A DNA stretch of 64,000 nt from Liquidambar formosana (lineage: Eukaryota; Streptophyta; Magnoliopsida; Saxifragales; Altingiaceae): NCBI GenBank assembly GCA_039720395.1, contig CM077824.1, forward strand, positions 22,716,013 through 22,780,012, given 5' to 3'. The first letter of the stretch is position 1. The number at the start of each line of letters is the position of its first letter. The notes beneath the pieces are model-generated. The model was given only the letters and a program-made list of their open reading frames with translations. It made no database searches and was not told the DNA's origin. This document shows, piece after piece, positions 43,152 through 52,689 of the stretch. The translations under genes and the position numbers were made by a program.

Positions 43152-44460
43152 AACAATCGATATATAGAATCTACCCTTACCCTTAATCCAAGAAAATGAT
43201 AAGGGGGACCAAATGAGGGGGAGGAGTAACGGTGGGACGACTAACACCGTTTCCCATTCATGATTCTTTAATTCAATTCAAATTGTTTTTCCTTTATTGG
43301 AGTCCTATTTTTAAGGGATTACGGTTCTCAAACGATTGGTTTATTCTTCACACGATTTTACCATTTTTATGCCCCATTTTTTAGGAATCACACCCATCGC
43401 AATCTTAAGTGTAACTGGTATGAGAATGTCACCATATTCCAATGATATTGACTCAAAGAGATATTGCTTTTACGTTTTGGCTTCATTTTCAGTTTTTTTA
43501 AGTCTTCCGACATTAAAATCACAACAATTGTAATGTTTATGTGTTTGGATCTATATTCAATTTATCTTGATGGCGATTGTAAAGGTTAGTTTATTTCAGT
43601 TGGGTAACTCCCCATTGTTATATGATAAAAACTCCCAATTTATCTGATTTGTCATATTTAGTGTCATATTGCATTCAGTATTTCTTAAAAATATCGCATT
43701 GTTATCTGGAAAACAAAAAATCTCAATTTATCTGAATATTTATGGCACTAATCAGGGGAAAACAATGCAGAGGGAGAGGGAATTCCTACTGTTATCTAAT
43801 AAAAATAAAAAAATAAAAAAAAAATCACAAATTATCTGAATATTCATGGTTCTAAAAACGTACCTGTCTTTTTTCTTTTCTTTTTTTTTTTTTTTGTGGT
43901 GGGGGTGGGGGGGGGGGGAGGGGAACTCCCCATTGTTATATGATAAAACTCCAAATTTATCTGATTTGTCATGATAATGGTTGAGTTGTTGTATTATCTT
44001 GATGCATATTTTGTATGATGTATTATAGTTAATTATCTGAATATTTTGCATTGATTAATTTGTGATTTTGTATGATATGTCATGATTGATTATCTGAATA
44101 TTTCGCCGAACTCGAATGTAGGAGGTATCTCGAAGCGTTAGTCGATGATTCCTTTTGGGAATCACTAAAAGGAAAGAGAAGATCATAGCAATTTTAAGGA
44201 AACCCCCTATAATCCCGTTTATTTAAATTTTGAGAGCATTTATTTGAACCGAGAATTGAGGGCTTCCCATATTAAGTTCTTTTTTAGCTATTAACAGTGT
44301 TAATACCACTGAACAATCAAATTCGGTCAGGTTAGTGATCTTATGTTTTGGTCCTATGTATCACTACTCTATTATCAAATGGGTATCCAGGGGCGGAGGT
44401 AGGATTTAAAATTACACCGTGCTGGGTCAAAAATTGATAAACAAACAAAATATATATATA
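42559..44460. other. AT-rich DNA with homopolymer tracts
   Basis: No gene seen. It holds a C run (about 42766-42785), an AAATAAATAAAT run, a T run of about 38 (43112-43149) and G/T runs at 43876-43920. TTATCTGAATATT repeats loosely between 43640 and 44105, including near-copies of ACTCCCCATTGTTATATGATAAAA at 43607 and 43925. Confidence 0.45.
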
Positions 44461-44855
44461 GGAGAGGTTGTTATTGGCACCCTAAGACTTGCATTTATCC
44501 TTCACTTTTTAAACTTTTCAAGGTTTTATGGAAAATACAAAAGGTTTTCCTAAATTGTCATGTTGACCACTAAAAAAAATCAATTTGAACAACTTTGTAG
44601 AAAAATATGTCGTTTAAGTATACTTTTAGCCATTTAATAAAATAGAAACTGTAAATGGCCAAAAAGTTCACTTAAATTAATGAGAGATTTTAGAATAACT
44701 TTATTTTATAAAGTTGTTCAGAATGATGTTTTTTAATGGACAACGTAGTCATTTTTCATAAAAACCTTTTGAATTTTTTATAAAACCTTGAAAAGTTTTT
44801 TTTTTAAAAAAATGAGAGATAAAAAGCAAGTTTTGGGGTATTAATAGAGGTTTCC
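44461..44855. mobile_element. Foldback MITE, Mutator-like
   Basis: The left end GGAGAGGTTGTTATTGGCAC and the complement of the right end GGAAACCTCTATTAATACCC pair over roughly 40 bp. Further inverted matches inside (CAAGGTTTTATGGAAAATAC against TTTTTATAAAACCTTG) make the whole element a long hairpin. The flanks ATATATATA (44452-44460) and AATTATATA (44856-44864) could be a 9-bp target duplication with two differences, as for Mutator-like elements. No ORF. Confidence 0.65.
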
Positions 44856-44999
44856 AATTATATAAAAACTAAACTTGCAGCCCCTTTTTCCTATTGTTTT
44901 ATTATATTATTGCAAGTATTTCGATCATAGGTATGGCTTTGGGCTAGTATACTATTTCTTGTCTGGGCTAAGGCTCCCTTAGAAGGTAAAACTCAACTT

Positions 45000-45148
45000 A
45001 ATCAACATGGAAAAAACCAAAAAGTGGGCTGGAGGTAGCCCTCTTGATGGCTCCACCCTTGTGGGTTTCCATGGTTCTCCATACTTGAACCCGAGATCAA
45101 TCACTCAATAGGTCACGACAATACCACTAGGCTATCATGCCATCAGAT
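45000..45148 (-). mobile_element. tRNA-derived SINE-like sequence
   Basis: On the minus strand TAGCCTAGTGG (45124-45134) fits a polymerase III A box and GGGTTCAAGT (45083-45092) fits a B box at tRNA-like spacing. The region between resembles the sequence at 51582-51660, including TGAGTGATTGATCTC against AAGTGAATGATCTCT. The 3' end and target duplication are unclear. Confidence 0.55.
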
Positions 45149-45788
45149 TGATAACATCCAATTGCATTGCAAACTTGCGACACATGTGATAAATAAATTT
45201 TTTAACATCGATGGATTTATGCATTCAACCCTATGTAAATTTCTTGAATTGTTTAATTTCAAATTGGATGCCCAAACAGGCCCAAGTATTCTCTTTCAAA
45301 AACTCATTAAGTTGATAAATTGCTTTCAAATTTACAAGAACCAAAAAAAAAATAAAAAATAAAAAATAAAAAATAAATGAAAAAAGATAAATTCCTTAAT
45401 TTTACAACATTTTATAAGAGATTCAACTCCTCTCTGCATTACATCGATGTTCTGTATTCCAATTTTATTACCCGACCCGTACATGTTTTTTTCAAATTTG
45501 CTAGGATAAGGAGTCAGTTCACTCAGCTTTTTGCCTGGAATTATACAGGCTATTATTGTGTACGTGAATCTTTCAAATATAATCAATATTCTATATATTA
45601 TTCTACTGCACTATGACGTTATGGCATGATAATCATGGATTAAAGCATACCCAAAATTATATCTTGTTTTCGTTATTCCAACCATAATCTGTTTTTCTAG
45701 ACTGAAAATTCCACAAAGTAAACAGTTGATCCCTGCATTCTTCTAAAATCTCTAGACTAAAACATCTTTCCTTGCATCCTCAATTTGC
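45149..45788. other. AT-rich DNA before the right arm
   Basis: A (AAATAAA)n stretch lies at 45340-45385. No gene was recognised. Confidence 0.4.
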
Positions 45789-46646
45789 GGGTCTTTTCCA
45801 AAAGTACGTTGACCAACTTTATTAGGAAGATATGGCAAATGGAGACTTATTTCCATTTCTATGTTTACCACGATTTTGCAAAATCGTGTTACCCACCACC
45901 ATTTTGGGTTTTCATTTACCATTTGTATAAGCCCAAATCTACCCGTATAGGAACGGTATATGGATCCAAAAATCGTGGTGGCCCAACACGATTTTAGGGT
46001 CCATGTACCATTTTTATACGGCCATCTAAACCCGTATAAATTGGTACATGGAGCTCAAAATCGTGTTGGGCTACCACGATTTTGGGGTAAATCATGGTAG
46101 CCCAATACGATTTTTTTTTTTTTTTTCAATTGTATCAATGAGTACGGTTAGTTATGAACTCTTTCTTTTGTTTCCCCAGATTGCTCCCTATTTTTCTCAC
46201 TCCCACCGAAACCACCCCACCCACACTGTTACTAAATAGTGTTGTTTATACTGATTGCAATTCCTCAAATAAACATGAAGTAAATTTTTTTACTTTTTAT
46301 TTTTATAGAGTTCCAAATCCAAAAGATGACATCAGTGGTAGGGGATTGAACCTTTGAAGGTACTATTTGATTGAAATGCTTTAACAACGCCTGTCTAGAT
46401 TTGAGGGGTTCATGCTTCGTATAAGTGTGGATTGAGGAGAATTTTCTGTGCTCATTACATAGTTAAAACTAATCGGTTTAGTAAATGAATAGGAACATGG
46501 AATGGTTGGCTGCCTTTTATGCGCATCGTGTTTCATTGAATGTTTACAAACACAAACAATCCTCTTGATCTGAAACATTTGAATTTAATTACCCAAATCA
46601 ATCACCATGAACAAGGATAAGAGAAAAAGGGCAAAGCACCAAAATC
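45789..46646 (+). repeat. Inverted-repeat arm, right (palindrome-rich module, copy 3)
   Basis: This is the reverse-orientation partner of 41180-41997. It carries the perfect palindrome CACGATTTTGCAAAATCGTG near 45869-45888 and further AAAATCGTGGTGGCCC / CCAACACGATTTT blocks to 46110. It lacks five bases (GTCAT) within TACGGTCATTGACC compared with the other two copies, and is about 40 bp longer overall. It ends inside the first codons of the F-box C-terminal half. Confidence 0.9.
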
Positions 46647-47435
46647 CAGTTACTGGTGAGTGCATGACCCTTCCAAATATCAAAACAGATCCCAAAAATT
46701 TAGTTGCGTTTGGGTTTGGTTTTAGCTTGAAGAATAATCAGTACAAAGTGATAACAATGCATCCTCGACAGAAGACCTGGGATTTTTCTGAACACAGTTG
46801 GCACTGGCACATGGAGGCAGAGATATACACAGTTGGCACTGGCACATGGAAAACTATTCTTTGTACCCCGTATTTCTTTTATGGATCATCTGGCATTTTT
46901 CTGAATGGTGCTCTTCATTGGATTGCACGTGATGTTAATCGTACTGAAGTAATGTGCTTTTGACATTGGCAACGAGCAATTCCAAACAATCCCACTACCC
47001 CCTATTTCATTCTTTGGACCAGCGAATTCAATTTATTGGTTAAACATTGGGGAACTAGGAGGTCGTCTCTATATTGCTTGTGAGCATGATGTTTCACATT
47101 CCAATGTCGATATATGGATGATGAAAGATTATGGCGTCAAAGAGTCCTGGACGAGAGTGCTTGTCATTAGAGGTTCAGGGGTGCATTAATATTGGTGGGA
47201 TAGAAACAAATGGGTTCAATTAATTAGATTTTCCATAAATATCGAAACTCTGATGTTAGTTGGTCAAACTATTACCGATAAAATTTCTTATAATCCTAGA
47301 TCAAGCATTTTGAGAAAGCTTAATGATCATGGAAGTCAATCAAGGATTAGAGTGTTTCATCATATTCCAAGCTTTCTTTCACTGCAGGACATCATGATGG
47401 CAGAGAGCTCAGAGATAAATTTCCATTCAAGATAA
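46636..47435 (+). pseudogene. F-box gene, C-terminal half (FBA domain), broken
   Basis: The frame picks up exactly where the minus-strand N-terminal half stops: QNPVTGECMTLPNIKTDPKN, FGFGFSLKNNQYKVITMHPR. A direct 35-bp repeat (46794-46863) inserts HSWHWHME before EAEIYTVGTGTWK. FLNGALHWIARDVNR ends at a TGA (46961). A one-base shift then gives LDIGNEQFQTIPLPPISFFG, VDIWMMKDYGVKESWTRVLV, a TAA near 47188, and the conserved tail HHIPSFLSLQDIMMAESSE to TAA at 47433-47435. It is a multiply disrupted relic, probably of the same gene as 42000-42558. Confidence 0.85.
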
Positions 47436-50039
47436 GAATTTCTTACTTTTCTATTGTTGCAAATTAATTATTATGACAGTTTCCCAATTTTTGCTGCGGT
47501 CATAAAGTGCCATGTGTCTATTTGAAGGCAGTCTAACTTATACCATTATTAGAAATATAACTATCGAAGTAATTTGTTTGACACAATACCAATTATGATT
47601 AACCTAGCTTAATTACCTCTAGCTTGCATGTCTTAGAATTGGACAACATTTAATGTTATACTCTTAATTTTCATTGTTTAGATTTTCAGTTCAACTATGT
47701 GATCCAGAGTAAAGTGCATACTAGCTAGGTTTCATTTTAAATGAATCATATGACGTGCTACATAAATGTGTATCTTCTTTATTCTCAGATATCTACTCAG
47801 TGTCGTATATTCCAGTGTTTAGGTAGATTGAATCAGTTATACTTCATTTGTTTATTTATGACAACATGAAGGATTACTAGTAATAGCACCATTGTTGATA
47901 AGGGAATCAAAATCTTCCTAGTCTATCCTTTTGTTTTCCTTTGTTTTTTTTTTTTTTTCCCCATGAATAAAGTTTTCTGTAGCAATTAGTTGTCTGCTTT
48001 GGATCCTGTTTACCTTGGTAAACATCATATTACTGTATTAGGAAATTAAACCCAGTCATGTGACGCTAAAAATGATATCAGCTTCTATGACGTAGTGGGA
48101 TCGTAATTCCTTGGAAGCAAAACCTCATCATGTGACATGGAAACTGCACTGTTCTCACCTGCAAATGATATCAGCTTCCATGGTTGGGGGAAGAATGACC
48201 GTGAACAATCTAGACATCTTATATTGAGAAAGTAGCTAGTGAACTTCTAGAGTAAGTTGTATGTTTTTTCTGGGAGTTTTGAGGAGAGTAAGAGAACATT
48301 CCCCTTTTGAAAACATGTGGTTGAAGGTGGCAAGGTCTAAAGAAAAGGTTTAAAGGGTCGTTGCCCTAGTTTCTCTTTCCAAGGTTCATTCTCAATGGCT
48401 CAATGCCTTGTGTTTGTGAAGAATATAATTGAGTTGAAAGCTTTCGAGTAGGAATGATGGAATAGGGAGGAATTTATAGACTGGAAGTGAGAAGAAATGA
48501 AAATTTTCTATCTATCCATAGAAATGAGTTGATGGAAGAGTTTGCAGATAAGAAATAAGTTGGAGGCAGAAATTTAGGGCAATTTGGCTCAAGGAAGGAG
48601 ATAAGTTCACAATGCTTTTCCACAGTTTGGGCAATGCACACAGAAAATTAATTATGTGGATGAGTTGATTTGGAAGCAGTCCATACAGGGGGAGTGGGGG
48701 ACTATAATCCTAATTATTTTTAATTAATAAAGATCACAAAAATTGGGAAAATAATGATGTTCCTTGGTCCCAGTGATATGGTGGTTTCTTATAATTCTAA
48801 AATAAAATTTTATGAAGCTTTTCAAAGTATATGCTCATGTTTTGATTTGTTTGAGTTTTCATCTATTTTCTTATGGCTTCCCTGCAACTAAAATTTTCGT
48901 CTCAACTCAACTAGTCAGGGTCAGCTACATAAATCCATTTTTTTCCATTTAGTTCTGTCAAGAGTCGTACATCCCTATGTGTTCTCTGCAATCGAATGGA
49001 GCGCAAATGAATTCTGCAAAGTAAATGAGGTCTGCAGGACACCTATGAGAATTCCAAATTTTCAATTCAGCTTATTATATATTCATTAGATTACCAAAAT
49101 TTTTCATTAGGGTGTGCGTGTCATGGGCATTCTTAATGCACCAGCAGAGCAGTGTAGGCTTTCTACCTTCTACTTTCTATGAAAGGATTTATTCCTTGCC
49201 TTCTACATTTTCCTAAATGCTGTATAAGTTTTCTTATGCCAGCTACCTACTGTTGATAAAAAACTTTGATGTATTATAATGTGCAAGTCGGTTGGTACCA
49301 ATTTGTTTCATCCTTGGGAATGTAGTGCAGCTGTGCTTCCTTATCTCTCTATGATACCCACATACACTGACTAGGCATGTTTTTAAAGTTGGCATGTAGT
49401 ACCAAGTCCATTTCCTGCATCACTAGTAGCAGATTAGATTACTCTGGCAGCATTTTTTTTCTCTTGTATGATTCAATTCTGTTATAGTTGGGACTTGGGA
49501 AATGCAGGTGTAATCCCCTCCTCAGCAAACAAACCTTCAGCGTTTTCAACCTAATTGGATTTCCTGTAAGCACCCACTGAAGTGTTATACACATTTGGTG
49601 AGAAACCTTTCTATTCACTTAAAAATGCATTTTTGGTGCTGCAGCTGTGCCATGATTGTGATCATAAGTGCATGTCACATGATCAAAAGGAAACTGTGGG
49701 AGTAAAGTGTATGCCTTACTATAAAAGTTGAAAAAGGCATTAACAATCTATGATCCTATTGCTGGTAACAAACCCTGCCAAGAGATTCTTGAGTTGTCCC
49801 AAAGAATTTGAAACAAAGTTGAACAAGCCCCGACCATTGCTCCATAAAACATAATGGTTCCTATAATCTGGAATAGTATTTTAAATAACAATTTTATTGA
49901 AGGTGCATTCTGTTTTTGTGTTTAGAATTCTTGAGACGCAGGCTCATGAGGCTTGAAGAATTAAACAATTCCTAGCAATCTCTTTTGCGGACTGAAACCT
50001 CGTTGACCTATTGACAATAACTTTTCTACACTAATATGT
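47436..50039. other. F-box 3' flank and unassigned DNA
   Basis: 47540-47800 matches the other F-box flanks (AACTATCGAAGT, AATCATATGACGTGCTACAT). 47800-50039 holds no gene I can recognise. A short exon-like scrap after GCTGCAG at 49651 (LCHDCDHKCMSHDQKETVGV) is too short to identify. Confidence 0.45.
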
Positions 50040-50519
50040 GCTCTTGACATTGGAAACGAGCAATTCCTCACAATCCCACTGCCTCCTATTCCATTCTTTG
50101 AAGCAAGTGCACTTCGTCATTGGGAAAACGTTGGGGTATTAGGAGGTTGTCCCTATATATGTGCTTCTGAGGACCATGTTTATGATTCTGATGTTGAAAT
50201 ATGGGTGATGAGGGAATATGGGCTTATGTCCATCAAGGAGTCTTGGACAAAGGAGCTTGTCATTAAAGATCCAGTGGCGAATTGGTTTTCAATGATTTGT
50301 CTTCATGTAATTAGATTTTCTAGAAATGATAAAACATTGATGGTATCTGGTCATACGAATTTAGTTTCTTAGGATCCTAAAACTGGAAGCTTAAGAGAGC
50401 TAAATATTGATGGAAATGAATCAACAATTGAAGGGTTCCCTTATTTTCCTAGCTTTCTTTCATTGAAGCACATTGTGATGGGAGAGCCCTCAAAGGTCTT
50501 AAATGTGAAATCAACATAA
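50040..50519 (+). pseudogene. F-box gene relic, FBA C-terminal part
   Basis: A single frame encodes ALDIGNEQFLTIPLPPIPFF, DVEIWVMREYGLMSIKESWT, RFSRNDKTLMVSGHTN, a lone TAG, then DPKTGSLRELNIDGNEST and YFPSFLSLKHIVMGEPSKV to TAA 50517-50519. It is the best preserved FBA copy here, but it has no F-box or start. Coding similarity begins abruptly at 50040, at the same point as the frameshift position in the 46636 copy. The extra LMSI in the EYG...KESW block is unusual. Confidence 0.82.
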
Positions 50520-51581
50520 AATTTTTTATTCATCCGTCGTTGCAAAGAACTATGACAGTTTCCTAAATATTGTTGTGATCAAGAAAGTGCTATGTGCTAT
50601 GTGCATTATCAGTTCTATATAACTATTGAAGTTAATCTATTTTGAAACAAAACCATTTACTGACTACCAATTAATCTCATTACTTGCAGAATTTAGAATT
50701 GTACAACGGTTAATCTTTTTCTCCTTTTCTTCACCACTTCACTTCATTTTTAGTTCGAATATATGTTGCAGACCTGAGTTCATAACCGATTTCATTTTAA
50801 AGGAATCATACGATGTATTGCATAAATGTGTATCTTCTTCTGTTTATCACTTCTTGATCTGCTGGCCCTTGCTCATCTTTGAGGATTGAATTTGGGTCCC
50901 TCTTCCCTTTAGGCTGAAATAAAATTTATTGGGATACACAGCAACTTTTCTTCAGGGTCTATGTTCGTGAATCCATGCTCTAGATTATATTAAGTTTTAA
51001 AATAAACATTGTGGAGTTGACTTTAATTTTATTTTATTTATCAGCCAAAAAGCATATTTTATTAGAGTCAAGATATTACACCCTACTTCCAAAAAACAGA
51101 TACGCATACCCACCAGAAACCTCAAAAACACCTAAAGCAGTCCCCCACTTACAGAAATAAATAAATAAATAAAATAAATAAAACTCTTCCAATGAAAGTT
51201 GGAAGATTTAATTGTATGAGTTTTTTGTTGGCCAAATAGTGCGATATATTGGCTGAATGACCAAAGCTTTTGAGTATGATAGTCTTCTGGCACTGCATAA
51301 ATGTAAGACATGCATCCTTTTTGAGGATGATATGCCTTCTTATTTATTTAGTTACCTTTTGTATTAGGTCTTGGTTGGCCAAATGGTCTGATGTATTGGC
51401 TGTTCTGTTCTTTAGAGTAGGTGGGTGGGATAAAGAAGCTTTGTGTGGAATCAAACTCAATTGTGGCTGTCTCATAGATGAGGAGACAACCGCGCGAGAA
51501 TGTGCCAATATGGAAGCATAGTAATGTGGAGATAAGACATGAATTTACGGAAGTGAATAGTATGGCAGATTGTTCATGGTA
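50520..51581. repeat. F-box 3' flank, copy 4, and AT-rich DNA
   Basis: 50600-51025 matches the flanks at 27000, 33550-33890 and 47550. It includes AACATTGTGGAGTTGACTTT, the site filled by the LINE in the 27-kb copy. Next to it is an A/T-rich reversed 3'-end-like sequence (51020-51180) ending in AATAAATAAATAAA. The frame at 51270-51521 is not recognisable. Confidence 0.6.
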
Positions 51582-51740
51582 TGTTAGTCTAGTGGCATTT
51601 GGCGCACTTGTTAAGTGAATGATCTCTGGTTCAATCTTATGGAGAAATATTGATACACATTAGTTGATGGTAAGGCGATTAGGGATAATTGTAGGTTCTG
51701 CATGTTAATTGTCAAAGAAGAAAGAAAAAAAAAGAAAGAT
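51582..51740 (+). mobile_element. tRNA-derived SINE-like element
   Basis: TAGTCTAGTGG (51585-51595) matches an A box and GGTTCAATC (51628-51636) a B box at tRNA-like spacing. The element ends in an A/G-rich tail (51711-51735). TTCATGGTAT before and GCATGGTGT after may be a diverged target duplication. The head resembles the minus-strand copy at 45000-45148, so the two belong to one family. Confidence 0.65.
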
Positions 51741-52005
51741 GCATGGTGTATTGTCTAGATAAAGACGGGGTTAGGAGGTGTATATTATTTTTGCCACATG
51801 GTTGTAGGTACTTTCATGGAGGAGTGATGGGAGAGAATTTTACTATGCATAGGGAAGAGTTGACTTGCCAAGTTGCTAATTTGGGTGTTTGTATGGGTTC
51901 TGATGGGTGTTGGGAAGGGTAGGGTTTTAGATGCAGTTGTTGAGTTTTGAATTTTTTTTGTCATTTCTTGAATGGTTAATTACTAGTGGTTGGTAGCTAA
52001 AAGAC
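51741..52005. other. Unassigned DNA
   Basis: No gene or repeat was recognised between the SINE and the TRIM array. Confidence 0.4.
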
Positions 52006-52656
52006 GGATAACCTAAACGCCACCTTAAGATATTGTCCGCTCTAGCCCAGCACACCATTTGCCCTCATGGGCCCTAAACCCAAAAAGCGCCTCGCTAAGT
52101 GGGTGTCCAGTGCCATCTTATAAGCTCATCCTGGGCATCATCTGGAACCGATGTGGGATACTAACATCCCCACCTCGACATCAACACGATCCTGGCTCTG
52201 ATACCATTGTTAGATGTGCAGCCAGCCCCCACCTCGAAGTAATGTCCACTTTAGCCTAGAACACCAGATGGCCTCATGGATTTGTCCTTATAGGCCATAA
52301 ACCCAAAAGGCACCTCGCTAGGTGGTCTTCAGCACTATCTTATAAGCCCATCTTAGGCATTATCCGCAACCGATGTGGGATACTAACATCCCCACCTCGG
52401 CATTGGCATGATCTTGGCTCTGATACCATTGTTAGGCGTGTGACCCAGCCCCTACTTGGAGGTATTGTCCGCTTTGGCCTAGAACACGCATAGGCCTCAT
52501 GGGTTTGTCCCTTATGGACCCTAAACCCAAAAAGCGTCTCGCTAAGAGCGTATCTAGGGTCATCTTATAAGGCCATCTTAGGCATTGTTTGCAATCGATG
52601 TGGGATACTAAAACCCCACCTTGGTGCCAGCATGACCCTGCCTCAAATGCCATTGC
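52006..52656 (-). mobile_element. Tandem TRIM retrotransposon array (three LTRs)
   Basis: Units of 222 bp repeat three times. On the minus strand each LTR starts TGTTAGTATCCCACATCGG and ends CCTAACA or equivalent (about 52006-52166, 52208-52388, 52430-52614, the last and first degenerate). Between LTRs lie only 41 bp (52167-52207, 52389-52429, and a decayed 52615-52655). These hold a primer-binding site TGGTATCAGAGCC complementary to initiator tRNA-Met and a purine-rich GAGGTGGGGA that serves as polypurine tract. No coding sequence. This is the layout of terminal-repeat retrotransposons in miniature, in a head-to-tail LTR-internal-LTR-internal-LTR chain. Confidence 0.82.
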
Positions 52657-52689
52657 GCAGACGATTATTTAAAGCTATCGATGGAATGA

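Noticed and set aside
45083..45134. Possible tRNA gene on the minus strand
   Set aside because: Boxes A and B are present, but no cloverleaf, acceptor stem or anticodon arm can be assembled; better explained as a SINE.
41180..46646. Arms interpreted as terminal repeats of one 5.5-kb transposon
   Set aside because: No matching target duplication outside the arms, and the F-box halves join perfectly if the interval is flipped; kept only as an alternative.
52006..52656. Considered as satellite DNA or a gene for a repeated peptide
   Set aside because: The unit contains TG...CA ends, a tRNA-Met primer site and a purine tract in the right order, so a TRIM chain explains it better.
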